DNA of 64,000 nt from Mycolicibacter heraklionensis. GTDB taxonomy: Bacteria; Actinomycetota; Actinomycetes; Mycobacteriales; Mycobacteriaceae. The stretch spans positions 1 through 64,000 of the forward strand of contig NZ_LDPO01000009.1 of assembly GCF_001021505.1 (NCBI RefSeq). The letters are read 5' to 3'. Numbering within the stretch: position 1 is the first letter of the stretch; each line of letters starts with the position of its first letter. The notes under the pieces were generated by a model that had not been told where the DNA came from, searched no databases, and saw only the letters and a program-made list of their open reading frames with translations. A program made the translations under genes and the position numbers. Below, piece by piece: positions 53,815 to 63,463 of the stretch.

Positions 53815-54894
53815 CTAGCCTCGGCCGTCGAACCCGGTCGCCGCGCGGACGGCCTTGCGGTGACTGCTCGCGCTGCAGCCGAACCAGCGCTGACAGGACC
53901 GGCTGAGCACGCTCTGTTCGGCGTAGCCGAGCTCGCGCGTAAGGTGCGCCAGGCTGATGTCGGTGTCACGCAGGTAGCGGTGAGCGGCCTCCCGGCGGAC
54001 CCCGTCGACGAGGGCGGCGAACGTAGTCCCCTCGGCGGCCAGTCGCCGGTGCAGCGCCTTCGGATGCAGGCCGAGCTGGCCCGCGATCAGCTCGAGGTTC
54101 ACGGTGCCGGTGGGCAACAGCTGGCGAGCGATCGCACGCACCGACGCCGCGATGCCCGGTGACTCGGCGGTGATGCCACGCAGATAGCGCACCATGGCCT
54201 GGTGGGCCTGGTCGTCCCGGTGCAGGGGTCGGTCCAGATCGACGGTGCGAAAGGTGAACCCAGCCACCGGTTGCGCGAAGTAGGGGCGGCAGCCGAAGTA
54301 GGCCAGGTAGTCGCGCACCGGGGTGAGCGCCTCGTGCGGAAGGTGCACCGACAGTGGCGAATACGGGGCGTCGAACATCATCCGCATGATTCCCAGTGAG
54401 ACCCCCAGCGACAGCTCGGTGGTCTGCGGGTGCGGCGGGGATCGCTCGATGAGCACCTCGAACGCATAGAACGACTCGCCGGGTTCATGCGGCGGTCCCA
54501 GCTTCCCCTCTCCTGCGTCGAGCCTCGCTGAACCGCCGGCACGGCCGCCCGGGATGATGCGCGCCGAGATCGCCGGACTGTAGGCGGATAGGAACCGCTC
54601 CACGATCGAGAACCCGCCGCCGACGGTGGCCGCGGTGCGTGCGGCCACACCCAGCGGCCCGAAGTTGCCGATGTCCTGACGCAGCGCCAGCCGGCGCCCG
54701 AAATCCGGGCAACCGGTGGCATACGCTGCAGACTCAACGGCCAGGATCACTGCGCGGTACGGCACGAAGACGTCGTGGGCTCCGACCGATCCGCCCGGCA
54801 CCCCGGCTGCGGCCAGCAATGCCGCGGGATCACCGCCGAGCTCGGTGACCAGCTCCGGGTATCCGGACAGCGCGGTGCCGCGCACCACCGACAT
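53815..54894 (-). CDS. AraC-family regulator (Arabinose_bd/OruR type)
   Basis: This 359-aa protein has an N-terminal Arabinose_bd domain (about 15-205) and a C-terminal AraC HTH (about 262-345: GTNLELIAGQLGLHPKALHRRLAAEGTTF with LTRELGYAEQSVLSRSCQRWFG). ATG 54894 overlaps the first of two 21-bp-phased direct repeats. It is divergent from the amidohydrolase gene and probably controls it and itself. Confidence 0.9.
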   Translation of the reverse strand: MSVVRGTALSGYPELVTELGGDPAALLAAAGVPGGSVGAHDVFVPYRAVILAVESAAYATGCPDFGRRLALRQDIGNFGPLGVAARTAATVGGGFSIVERFLSAYSPAISARIIPGGRAGGSARLDAGEGKLGPPHEPGESFYAFEVLIERSPPHPQTTELSLGVSLGIMRMMFDAPYSPLSVHLPHEALTPVRDYLAYFGCRPYFAQPVAGFTFRTVDLDRPLHRDDQAHQAMVRYLRGITAESPGIAASVRAIARQLLPTGTVNLELIAGQLGLHPKALHRRLAAEGTTFAALVDGVRREAAHRYLRDTDISLAHLTRELGYAEQSVLSRSCQRWFGCSASSHRKAVRAATGFDGRG

Positions 54895-54931
54895 GTCCGC
54901 AAATATCAAAGAAATGTCCGCAGATGTCAAG
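54893..54931. promoter_or_regulatory. Tandem AraC-type sites, 21-bp phased direct repeats
   Basis: ATGTCCGCAAATATCAAA (54893) and ATGTCCGCAGATGTCAAG (54914) match in 15 of 18 positions, exactly 21 bp apart. Two same-orientation half-sites two helical turns apart are the classic AraC-family arrangement. They sit at the regulator's own start and upstream of the amidohydrolase. Confidence 0.65.
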
Positions 54932-54986
54932 ACTTCGCCCGCGTCGCCGGACATGCTGGAACGGCATTCGGCGGAAAGGAACACCC

Positions 54987-56789
54987 GTGAGCTTTGACAC
55001 CGTGATTCGTGGCGGCCGGTGGTTCGACGGCACCGGCGCACCGTCGGCGATCCGCAACATCGGTATCCGCGACGGGCACGTCGCCGCCATCTCCGCCGAA
55101 CCACTCGACGAGGCGGGCTGCGGCCAGGTGATCGACGCGGCCGGCAAATGGGTGCTGCCCGGGCTGCTGGACATCCACACCCACTACGACGTCGAGATAC
55201 TCGTCGCCCCCTCGCTGTCGGAGTCGGTGCGCCACGGCGTGACGACGGTGCTGGTGGGCTCGTGCTCGCTGTCCACCATCCACGTCGACGGCCAGGACGC
55301 CGGCGACCTGTTCGGACGGGTGGAGGCCATCCCGCGCCGGTACGTGGTCGACACGATCGATGCGCACAAGACCTGGTCGAGTTGTGAGGACTACATCGCC
55401 AGCCTGGAGAAGCTGCCGCTCGGCCCGAATGTGACTGCGTTCATTGGGCATTCGGACATGCGCGCCGCCATCATGGGACTGGACCGCGCCACCCGCTCCG
55501 ACGCTCGGCCCACGGCGGCCGAGCAGGCCCGGATGGAACAGATGCTGGACGAGGCATTGGAAGCGGGATTCGTCGGAATGTCTTCGCAGCAGTTGCTTTT
55601 CGACAAGATGGACGGCGACGTCTGCCGCTCGCGCACGCTGCCGTCGACGTACGCCAAGCCCAAGGAATTGCGCCGGCTCAAGTCGAAGCTGCGCCGCAGC
55701 GGGCGGATTCTGCAGGCCGGCCCGGACGTCAAGAACCCCTTCGACGTGGTGTCCCAGCTGGCGCAGGCCCTGGGGATCTTCCGCCGGCCGCTCAAGACCA
55801 GCCTGCTGGCCGCCGCCGACGTCAAGAGCAACCGGTGGGCGATTCCGGCGATGGTCAAGGCCTCGCGCATGCTGACCAAGCTGGGCGCCGATTTCCGCTG
55901 GCAGCACCTGCCGGTGCCGTTCGAGGTGTACGCCGACGGCATCGATCTGGTGATCTTCGAAGAGTTCGGTTCGGGAGCCGAAGCGCTGCACCTGCGGGAA
56001 TCGCTCGAGCGTGACGAGTTGATGCGCGACGAGTCCTACCGGCGACGCTTCCGCAAGGACTACGAAAACAAGTACGGCCCGCGGGTCTGGCACCGCGACT
56101 TCTTCGACGCCGAAATCGTCGACTGCCCCGACGCCTCGGTGATCGGAAAGTCCTTCGGGCAGGTCGGGATCGAGCGCGGCGGAGTGCATCCCGTCGACGC
56201 CTTCCTCGACCTTGTGCTGGAGCATGGCAGCGCCCTGCGCTGGCACACCACGATCTCCAACCACCGGCCCGAGGTGCTCAAGAAGCTCGCCGCCGAACCC
56301 GGCATCCAGATGGGCTTCTCGGACGCGGGCGCGCACCTGCGCAACATGGCGTTCTACAACATGGGGCTGCGGTTGCTGCGCCACGTCCTCGACGCCCAGC
56401 AGTCCGGGCAGGCGTTCTTGTCAGTCGAGCAGGCGGTGCACCGGCTGACCGGTGAACTGGCCGACTGGTACCGGATCGACGCCGGCCACCTGCGGGTCGG
56501 TGACCGCGCCGACGTGGTGGTCATCGACCCCACCCACCTCGATGACACCCTGGACGCCTACGTCGAGGAACCGTTCGCCCAGTACGGCGGGATGTCACGC
56601 ATGGTGAACCGCAACGACGAAGCCGTCAGCGCGGTCTTGGTCTCCGGCCAGGCGGTGGTGCTCGACGGCCAGCCCACCAGTGTGCTTGGGACCCAACGCA
56701 CCGGAAGTTTCCTGCGTGCCGACACCCGCACCCCGGCGGTCGCCGCGCAAGCCCCGGTGCCGGCACCGGGCGCGCAGGCGGCAACATAA
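54987..56789 (+). CDS. N-acyl-D-amino-acid deacylase-like amidohydrolase
   Basis: This 600-aa metal-dependent hydrolase has the first metal motif [10 protein letters not shown] (about 65-74), family segments GSCSLST and [17 protein letters not shown] (about 451-467), and a C-terminal composite domain [11 protein letters not shown]. It would hydrolyse an N-acyl amino acid or related amide. The GTG at 54987 follows GGAAAGGA. Its Ala/Pro-rich end runs almost into mscR. Confidence 0.88.
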   Translation: MSFDTVIRGGRWFDGTGAPSAIRNIGIRDGHVAAISAEPLDEAGCGQVIDAAGKWVLPGLLDIHTHYDVEILVAPSLSESVRHGVTTVLVGSCSLSTIHVDGQDAGDLFGRVEAIPRRYVVDTIDAHKTWSSCEDYIASLEKLPLGPNVTAFIGHSDMRAAIMGLDRATRSDARPTAAEQARMEQMLDEALEAGFVGMSSQQLLFDKMDGDVCRSRTLPSTYAKPKELRRLKSKLRRSGRILQAGPDVKNPFDVVSQLAQALGIFRRPLKTSLLAAADVKSNRWAIPAMVKASRMLTKLGADFRWQHLPVPFEVYADGIDLVIFEEFGSGAEALHLRESLERDELMRDESYRRRFRKDYENKYGPRVWHRDFFDAEIVDCPDASVIGKSFGQVGIERGGVHPVDAFLDLVLEHGSALRWHTTISNHRPEVLKKLAAEPGIQMGFSDAGAHLRNMAFYNMGLRLLRHVLDAQQSGQAFLSVEQAVHRLTGELADWYRIDAGHLRVGDRADVVVIDPTHLDDTLDAYVEEPFAQYGGMSRMVNRNDEAVSAVLVSGQAVVLDGQPTSVLGTQRTGSFLRADTRTPAVAAQAPVPAPGAQAAT

Positions 56790-56799
56790 GGTTGACCCC

Positions 56800-57885
56800 A
56801 TGAGTCAGACAGTGCGCGGGGTGATCTCCCGTGAAAAGGGCAAGCCGGTCGAGATGACCGACATCGTCATCCCCGATCCCGGTGCCAACGATGTCGTCGT
56901 CGCCATCACCGCCTGCGGGGTCTGCCACACCGACCTGACCTACCGCGACGGCGGTATCAACGACAGCTACCCATTCCTGCTGGGCCACGAGGCCTCCGGC
57001 ACCGTCGAGTCCGTGGGATCGGCCGTCACCGCGGTCGAGCCCGGCGACTTCGTGATCCTGAACTGGCGCGCGGTGTGCGGACAGTGCCGCGCCTGCAAGC
57101 GCGGCCGCCCGCACCTGTGCTTCGACACCTTCAACGCCTCGGTTCCGATGACCCTGACCGACGGCACCGAACTCACCCCGGCACTGGGCATCGGGGCGTT
57201 CGCCGACAAGACCCTGGTTCACGAAGGTCAGTGCACCAAGGTCGATCCGAGCGCCGACCCGGCGGTGGCGGGACTGTTGGGCTGCGGGGTGATGGCCGGT
57301 CTGGGTGCGGCGATCAACACCGGCGGCGTCACCCGCGACGACACCGTGGCGGTGATCGGATGCGGCGGCGTGGGCGACGCCGCGATCGCCGGTGCGGCCC
57401 TGGTGGGTGCCCGGCGCATCATCGCCGTCGACACCGACAACACCAAACTGAACTGGGCCCGTGAATTCGGCGCCACCCACACCATCAACGCCCGTGAGCT
57501 CGACCCGGTGGAGACCATCCAGGACCTCACCGACGGTTTCGGTGCCGACGTGGTGATCGATGCGGTCGGGCGCCCGGAGACCTGGAAGCAGGCGTTCTAC
57601 GCCCGTGACCTGGCCGGAACCGTTGTGCTGGTGGGCGTTCCAACCCCGGACATGCAACTGGAGATGCCGCTGATCGACTTCTTCTCCCGCGGAGGGTCGC
57701 TGAAGTCGTCCTGGTACGGCGACTGCCTGCCCGAACGTGACTTCCCCACCCTGATCAGCCTGTACCTGCAGGGTCGGCTTCCGCTGGAGAAGTTCGTCTC
57801 CGAACGCATCGGGCTGGGCGATGTCGAGAAGGCATTCCATCGCATGCACGGCGGCGAAGTGCTGCGGTCGGTCGTGGTGCTGTGA
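56800..57885 (+). CDS. mscR: Mycothiol-dependent formaldehyde dehydrogenase / S-nitrosomycothiol reductase
   Basis: This 361-aa zinc alcohol dehydrogenase has the catalytic zinc ligands C-GVCHTD (about 38-43), GHEASG and the structural zinc Cys set [15 protein letters not shown]. The NAD motif is [14 protein letters not shown] (about 186-199). It is close to M. tuberculosis MscR/AdhE2 (Rv2259), which oxidises S-hydroxymethyl-mycothiol and reduces S-nitrosomycothiol. Start ATG 56800, followed by a coupled MBL hydrolase as in M. tuberculosis. Confidence 0.93.
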   Translation: MSQTVRGVISREKGKPVEMTDIVIPDPGANDVVVAITACGVCHTDLTYRDGGINDSYPFLLGHEASGTVESVGSAVTAVEPGDFVILNWRAVCGQCRACKRGRPHLCFDTFNASVPMTLTDGTELTPALGIGAFADKTLVHEGQCTKVDPSADPAVAGLLGCGVMAGLGAAINTGGVTRDDTVAVIGCGGVGDAAIAGAALVGARRIIAVDTDNTKLNWAREFGATHTINARELDPVETIQDLTDGFGADVVIDAVGRPETWKQAFYARDLAGTVVLVGVPTPDMQLEMPLIDFFSRGGSLKSSWYGDCLPERDFPTLISLYLQGRLPLEKFVSERIGLGDVEKAFHRMHGGEVLRSVVVL

Positions 57886-58514
57886 GCGCCGGCAGCCCGA
57901 TTCAGCGGGTCGTCACCCACGGCACATTCGAACTCGACGGCGGCAGTTGGGAAGTCGACAACAACATCTGGATCGTCGGTGACGATTCCGATGTGGTGGT
58001 CTTCGACGCCGCGCACGACGCGGCCCCGATCATCGACGCCGTCAACGGGCGCAACGTGGTGGCGGTGGTTTGCACGCACGGCCACAACGACCACATCACC
58101 GTGGCGCCGGAGCTGGGACGAGCGCTCGACGCACCGGTGCTGCTGCACCCCGGCGACGACATGTTGTGGCAGATGACGCACCCGGACAGTGACTTTCGTG
58201 CCGTAGCCGACGGCGACACGCTCACGGTCGGAGGCTTGGAACTGCGGGCACTGCACACCCCCGGTCACTCGCCGGGCTCGGTGTGCTGGCATGCGCCGGA
58301 CCTGGGCGCGGTCTTCAGCGGCGACACCCTGTTCTGCGGCGGCCCGGGGGCGACCGGCCGCTCGTTCTCGGACTTCCCGACGATCTTGGCGTCGATCTCC
58401 GGGCGGCTGGGCGAACTGCCGGCCGAGACTGTCGTCTACACCGGACACGGCGACAGCACGCGGATCGGTGACGAACTGGTCCACTACGACGAGTGGGTGG
58501 CGCGCGGCCACTGA
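57882..58514 (+). CDS. Metallo-beta-lactamase-fold hydrolase
   Basis: This 210-aa glyoxalase-II-like protein has THGHNDH (about 64-70), PGHSPGS, SGDTLF and the final TGHGD. It overlaps mscR by four bases (GTGA) and matches Rv2260. By context it probably hydrolyses S-formyl-mycothiol or another mycothiol thioester made by MscR; this is inference from the pairing. Confidence 0.9.
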   Translation: MSAGSPIQRVVTHGTFELDGGSWEVDNNIWIVGDDSDVVVFDAAHDAAPIIDAVNGRNVVAVVCTHGHNDHITVAPELGRALDAPVLLHPGDDMLWQMTHPDSDFRAVADGDTLTVGGLELRALHTPGHSPGSVCWHAPDLGAVFSGDTLFCGGPGATGRSFSDFPTILASISGRLGELPAETVVYTGHGDSTRIGDELVHYDEWVARGH

Positions 58515-58517
58515 GCC

Positions 58518-59234
58518 TCAGTGCCCGCGCAGGATTCGCCGCTTCTCTTCGGCGAACTCCTTTTCGGTCAGCGCTCCGGAATCACGCAGCGCCGTGATCG
58601 TCTTGAGCTGCTCGATGCGGATTCCTTCGCCCTCGGGAACGAACCGGTCGTGGCCGAAATCTGTTCCGCTGCCGACAGTCTCCGTCGGCGAGCGGCGACG
58701 GCGTGCCGTCAACAACCGGCCTGCGACCAGATCCACGAGACCGAGAGCGAAGACCACCGGAAACACCCAGAGCAGCGTCGAGTGGCCGGCGGGCTTTCCG
58801 AATGCCAGCCGCGGAGCGATATATGCCCCGACCTGCCCGTCGGTGGCGATCTGGTAGTCGCCGGCCTCGGCTACGTAGATCCGCCACAGCCGCCGCCGCG
58901 TGTCGTTGTTGACCGTGGTGGTCATCCCGACGCTTTCCTGGAACTCTGGATCGGGCACCCCGTCCGGTGGCGTCACCGTCACGCTGATCGGTGGCACCGG
59001 CAGTCCGCCACCAGTGGGACTGGAGATGACCCGGGTGTGCAGATTCACCGTCACCTCGCCCGCCGGCAGATGTACCCGGCCCGTGCCCGGAATCGGCACC
59101 TCGCCGTAGGCGTCGTAGCGGTCCAGCACAAAGACATTGAGAATCAGCGCAACCACAAAGCCGATCACGCCGATGGTCATCAGGCCGGCCGCCACCACGA
59201 CCGGAATGCGTCCGATCGCCCGCTGCGCGCTCAC
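58518..59234 (-). CDS. Membrane protein with SHOCT domain
   Basis: This 238-aa protein has an N-terminal TM helix (about 12-36), an extracytoplasmic beta-type domain (40-145), a second TM (about 152-172) and a C-terminal SHOCT domain (IEQLKTITALRDSGALTEKEFAEEKRRIL, about 207-235). The function is unknown. The GTG start is at 59234, divergent from the SABATH-type gene. Confidence 0.85.
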   Translation of the reverse strand: MSAQRAIGRIPVVVAAGLMTIGVIGFVVALILNVFVLDRYDAYGEVPIPGTGRVHLPAGEVTVNLHTRVISSPTGGGLPVPPISVTVTPPDGVPDPEFQESVGMTTTVNNDTRRRLWRIYVAEAGDYQIATDGQVGAYIAPRLAFGKPAGHSTLLWVFPVVFALGLVDLVAGRLLTARRRRSPTETVGSGTDFGHDRFVPEGEGIRIEQLKTITALRDSGALTEKEFAEEKRRILRGH

Positions 59235-59316
59235 TTACGGAAGTGTGCCACGGATTGCCGATAGCGCTACCGTCAGTGGTGATATCGATGACGGTTCGCT
59301 CCGGTCGGAGGTGCCC

Positions 59317-60393
59317 ATGCCAGAGTCGAGCATCGTGGTCCGTCCCGAGCCCGGCGGCGCTCCCTCGAGCCGGCTGCAGGCGGCCGGACTGGCCCACGCC
59401 ACCGGTGTGTTCGAACAGCTCGCGGCGACGGTTCCGCTGCCATCCGCGCCGCTTCCGATCGTCGTCGCCGACTATGGCGCCGCCACCGGCTACAACTCAC
59501 TGCTTCCGATCGGCGCCGCCATCGCCGCCTTCCGCCGGCGGACCCGGCCAGACCATGCCGTGTTGGTCGCCCACACCGACCTGCCGGACAACGACTTCAC
59601 CGCGTTGTTCACCACGCTGGCAGAGGATCCCGACAGCTACGTCCGCAAGGACACGGCCAGCTTCCCGTCGGCGATAGGCCGGTCGTTCTACGCCCAGATC
59701 CTGCCCTCGCAGAGCGTCACCCTGGGTTGGACGTCCTGGGCGACCATGTGGCTGCGCCGGCCCGCCGCGGAGCTACCCGGATTCGCCGACCACGTCCACG
59801 TCGAGCACAGCGACGACGACGCCGCGCGGCGCGCCTACGCGCGCCAGGCCGCCCAGGATTGGCATGACTTCGTGGCGTTCCGCGGCCGGGAATTGAGCCC
59901 CGGCGGGAAGCTGCTGGTGTTGACCGCAGCCGTCGACGCCGCGGGACGATCGGGCTACCGGCCGCTGCTCGATGCGATCGTCGCGGTTCTCGACGAGCAG
60001 GTGCGCGAGGGCCGACTGACCCGGGACGAGGTCGCCCGCATGGCGATCCCGGTGCTCGGCCGCAGCGAGAAGGAACTTCGCGCGCCGTTCGCCCCCGCCG
60101 GGCGGTTCGAGTCGCTGACGATCGAGCGGCTGGAGGTGTTCGACGCCGAGGACCGGTTCTGGGACCGATACCTGCTCGACGGCGATGCGGTTGCGCTCGG
60201 CGCCCAGTGGGCCGCCTTCGTCAGCGCCGCCGTATTCCCCACGCTGGCCGCCGGGTTGACCGGCGGGACCGACGATCAGCGCGCAGCCGACTTCGTGCGT
60301 CACCTGGAAGCCGGCGTCGCCGCCCGGCTCGCGAGCAACCCGCAGCAGGTGCAGATTCCGCTGGCGCTGGTCGTTCTGGCCAAGCAGCGCTAA
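59317..60393 (+). CDS. SABATH-type SAM-dependent carboxyl methyltransferase
   Basis: This 358-aa protein resembles PF03492 (plant salicylate/jasmonate methyltransferases and bacterial relatives). The SAM loop is VVADYGAATGYNSLLPIG (about 49-66), and the signature SFYAQILPSQSVTLGWTSWATMWL (about 124-147) corresponds to the plant FYxRLFP...SSxSLHWL segment. It would esterify a small carboxylic acid. ATG 59317 lies five bases after GGAGG. Confidence 0.8.
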   Translation: MPESSIVVRPEPGGAPSSRLQAAGLAHATGVFEQLAATVPLPSAPLPIVVADYGAATGYNSLLPIGAAIAAFRRRTRPDHAVLVAHTDLPDNDFTALFTTLAEDPDSYVRKDTASFPSAIGRSFYAQILPSQSVTLGWTSWATMWLRRPAAELPGFADHVHVEHSDDDAARRAYARQAAQDWHDFVAFRGRELSPGGKLLVLTAAVDAAGRSGYRPLLDAIVAVLDEQVREGRLTRDEVARMAIPVLGRSEKELRAPFAPAGRFESLTIERLEVFDAEDRFWDRYLLDGDAVALGAQWAAFVSAAVFPTLAAGLTGGTDDQRAADFVRHLEAGVAARLASNPQQVQIPLALVVLAKQR

Positions 60394-61910
60394 GGGCTGA
60401 CCGGGCTCTCTGTGGGTTCTGGGGCCGGGGTCTCCGGAAACTCGGGCAGAGTCGGCGGAATGGTTTCGGGGCTGGGCGCGAACGCCGGCGGCGGCTCGAC
60501 CGTCGGTGACGGTGTGGTGGTGGTGGTGGAGACGGTGGTCAGCACGCCGGAGTCCGGTCCGGTGTCGGCGGCATGCCGCAGCACCAGCACGGCGACCGTG
60601 CCCAGCAACATCGCGACCAGCGCAGCCAGGATCACCACCGCGACCGGCCGCTGATACCACTCCACGCCACCCTGGCCGCCGATCACGTCGGGTTCCGGTG
60701 CCGTAGGCTGGCGTGGCGGAACGGGAGCCGGGCGAGCCGGCGGTGGCGTCACCAACGGTTGCAGCCCCGCATCCGGGGCACTTTCGGGGGTCGGCGGCGG
60801 AGCGTGCTCCGGCGGCGGGACCGAATCGGGGAACGGTGGCGGCGCCACCGGCGGCGGCGCCTTCTTCGGGATGGTCACCACATTGCCGGCGACGCTCAGC
60901 GCGGCGCCGATAGCCGCCGTCAACTGTGGTCGCGGCGAGCTGATTACGGCGGCCCCAAAGCGTTGCGACAGGCCGGTGGTGACCGTCGGCATGTTCGCCC
61001 CACCGCCAACCGACACGATCGCCGACAGCGCATCGGGAACAATCTCGTTGTCGTCCAAGGTGTCCTGCAAGACCGTGAAAAAGCCGTCAAGGGGCTGGCG
61101 CAGGGCCTCGTCGAGTTCTGCGCGGGTCAGCCACACGCCGCCGTGGAACCCCGCGAGTTCGGCCACCGTCTCGGACGACAGCTGTTCCTTGGCGTCACGG
61201 CATTGGCTGCGCAGCCGGGTCAGCGACCCCACCGTCGGAGGCCCGTCGCCGTTGCCACCCAGATCGGCGACCACGTGATCCAGCAGCGCCTGATCGATCA
61301 CGTCTCCGGACAAGACGGTGCTGCGGCGGGTGGCGCTGATCGGTTCGAAACCGCGGCCCGCGTCGACGAGGGTGACATTGGTTCCGCTTCCCCCGAAGTC
61401 GCACACCGCGATGATCCCGTGGTCTGGTAGACCCGGATTCGCTTGCAGCGCAGTCAAAACTGCCGTCGTATCGGAGATCAGCGACACCGGATGCTGCGCC
61501 CACTCCGAAACCCGCCCCAGCGCGGTGCGCAGCGCACCGACCGCGTCACGCGACCAGTGCGCGGGATAGGTGACCGCCACCGCCGGCGGTATCGGACGTC
61601 CCTCGGTCACCGCATAGGCCAGGGCATGCAACCCATCAGCGAGCAGTTGCTCGGCACGGTGGGTAGACCCGTCACTCGCCACCACCGGCCTACCGCCGCC
61701 GACCCGATCCACGAAGTCGGTCACCACGAGTCCACGGTCGTGCAGGTCAGAACTCACCGCGGAATTCTCCGAGGGCATGCCGATTTGGGATGGCCGATCC
61801 CGGAACAGCGTCAGCACGGGCCGACGGGTGATCGCGCGGTCGGCGGTTACTGCCGCCAATGTGGTCGCCCCGACGGACATCCCCAACGCGGGGCCTGTCT
61901 CTTGCGCCAT
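60390..61910 (-). CDS. Hsp70-like membrane protein with Pro-rich tail
   Basis: This 506-aa protein has an Hsp70/actin-type ATPase-like domain (about 10-345), with VCDFGGSGTNVTLVDAG (phosphate 2 motif, about 169-185) and IVSVGGGANMPTVTTGLSQRFG (adenosine motif, about 311-332). A Pro-rich cytoplasmic linker, one TM helix (about 430-450) and a Pro/Thr-rich extracytoplasmic tail follow. It has no typical substrate-binding domain. It corresponds by place and design to Rv2264c. The function is unknown; a morphogenesis or chaperone-like role is possible. Confidence 0.85.
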   Translation of the reverse strand: MAQETGPALGMSVGATTLAAVTADRAITRRPVLTLFRDRPSQIGMPSENSAVSSDLHDRGLVVTDFVDRVGGGRPVVASDGSTHRAEQLLADGLHALAYAVTEGRPIPPAVAVTYPAHWSRDAVGALRTALGRVSEWAQHPVSLISDTTAVLTALQANPGLPDHGIIAVCDFGGSGTNVTLVDAGRGFEPISATRRSTVLSGDVIDQALLDHVVADLGGNGDGPPTVGSLTRLRSQCRDAKEQLSSETVAELAGFHGGVWLTRAELDEALRQPLDGFFTVLQDTLDDNEIVPDALSAIVSVGGGANMPTVTTGLSQRFGAAVISSPRPQLTAAIGAALSVAGNVVTIPKKAPPPVAPPPFPDSVPPPEHAPPPTPESAPDAGLQPLVTPPPARPAPVPPRQPTAPEPDVIGGQGGVEWYQRPVAVVILAALVAMLLGTVAVLVLRHAADTGPDSGVLTTVSTTTTTPSPTVEPPPAFAPSPETIPPTLPEFPETPAPEPTESPVSP

Positions 61911-62061
61911 GCTGTCCCATCCACGGTGTCATCCGGCGATCAGAACGCACCGGTCCGCGCAATTTTATCGATGAATATCCGATATACCCGGTATTGCAGC
62001 GCCGTTGGTGCGCCGGAGAAGGGCCACCGACGGCCACTCCGGACGTCTAGCATCTGGTCAT
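61911..62061. other. Divergent promoter region between the Hsp70-like and MFS genes
   Basis: The AT-rich core ATGAATATCCGATATACCC (about 61971-61989) stands out from the GC-rich surroundings and probably contains both promoters. No clear -35/-10 pair could be assigned. Confidence 0.3.
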
Positions 62062-63309
62062 ATGCGCGCGCCGAGCCCCGGTGCATCCCGCCCGGCGTTG
62101 AGTGCCTGGCGGTTCGTCACGGTGTTCGGCACCGTCAGTCTGCTGGCAGATTTCGTCTACGAGGGCGCTCGTTCCATCACCGGGCCGCTGCTGGCGTCAT
62201 TCGGCGCCACCGGCCTGGTGGTCGGCACCGTGACGGGGGTCGGCGAGGCCGCCGCGCTCGGCCTGCGACTGGTGTCGGGGCCGCTGGCTGATCGGACCCG
62301 ACGCTTCTGGGCCTGGACGATTGCCGGGTACGTCCTGACCGTGCTGACCGTGCCACTGCTCGGTGTTGCCGGCACGCTCTGGGTTGCCTGCGCCTTGGTG
62401 ATTGCCGAGCGGGTCGGCAAGGCGGTCCGCAGCCCCGCCAAAGACACCTTGCTGTCGCACGCGACCAGTGCCACCGGCCGTGGCCGGGGCTTCGCCGTGC
62501 ATGAAGCGCTCGACCAGGTAGGTGCGGTGATCGGTCCGTTGACCGTGGCCGCGGTGCTGGCACTCACCGGCGGCGACTACGCCCCCGCGCTGGGTGTGCT
62601 GGCGTTACCCGGTGCCGCAACGCTGGCCCTGCTGGTCTGGCTGCGGCTGCGGGTGCCCGAGCCCGCGAGCTACGAACCCGGCGCGGCGCGCGCCCACCCG
62701 ACGCGCGGCGACGCCGGGCGGTTGCCGGCGGTGTTCTGGCGGTACTGCGGGTTCGTCGCGCTGACGATGATCGGTTTCACGACCTTCGGCTTGGTGTCGT
62801 TTCACCTGGTCAACCGCGGTTTGCTGCCGGCGGCAGCGGTCCCGGTGCTGTATGCGGCGGCCATGGTCGCCGACGCGCTGGCGGCGCTCGCCTCGGGGTG
62901 GTGCTATGACCGGTTCGGCGGCAAGGTCTTGTTTGCCCTCCCGATTCTGTCGGCTGCCGTCGCGGTGTTCGCCTTCGCCGGAAACGTCCCCGCGGTGGTG
63001 GCCGGGGCGCTGCTGTGGGGTGCCGCGGTGGGCATTCAGGAGTCGACGCTGCGTGCCGTGGTCGCCGACCTGGTCGCACCGGGGCGCCGGGCCAGCGCCT
63101 ACGGGGCATTCGCCGCCGCGCTGGGCGGGGCCGCCGCGGCCGGCGGAGCGCTGACCGGCTGGCTCTACGACGTATCGGTCCACACGTTGATGGCGTCGAT
63201 CGTGGGAATCCAACTGCTCGCGCTCACTGTCGGGGGTGTGTCCAAAGTTTGCTCGGGCGACAATCGCCGGAAGTCATCTCACCGACACCAGACAGACATC
63301 TCCCAGTAA
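62062..63309 (+). CDS. Major facilitator superfamily transporter
   Basis: This 415-aa transporter has about 11-12 TM segments. The conserved loop GPLADRTRRFWAW (about 75-87) is the MFS motif A variant, and ERVGKAVRSPAKDTLLSHA follows. It corresponds to Rv2265. The substrate is unknown. Start ATG 62062; the C-terminus has a polar His/Ser tail. Confidence 0.9.
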   Translation: MRAPSPGASRPALSAWRFVTVFGTVSLLADFVYEGARSITGPLLASFGATGLVVGTVTGVGEAAALGLRLVSGPLADRTRRFWAWTIAGYVLTVLTVPLLGVAGTLWVACALVIAERVGKAVRSPAKDTLLSHATSATGRGRGFAVHEALDQVGAVIGPLTVAAVLALTGGDYAPALGVLALPGAATLALLVWLRLRVPEPASYEPGAARAHPTRGDAGRLPAVFWRYCGFVALTMIGFTTFGLVSFHLVNRGLLPAAAVPVLYAAAMVADALAALASGWCYDRFGGKVLFALPILSAAVAVFAFAGNVPAVVAGALLWGAAVGIQESTLRAVVADLVAPGRRASAYGAFAAALGGAAAAGGALTGWLYDVSVHTLMASIVGIQLLALTVGGVSKVCSGDNRRKSSHRHQTDISQ

Positions 63310-63463
63310 CCAGCGACCGTTCGGAGCCGATCTCAGTTTTGACTCAGATCTTCGCTATGAGCCACTCAGCGTCCTGCTCATCAGTGGGTCAGCCTTCACT
63401 GAATACGTTCACTGCCAGGGGTGTCTGCTGCACACGACACGATTCTTATGCCACCATGTACCG

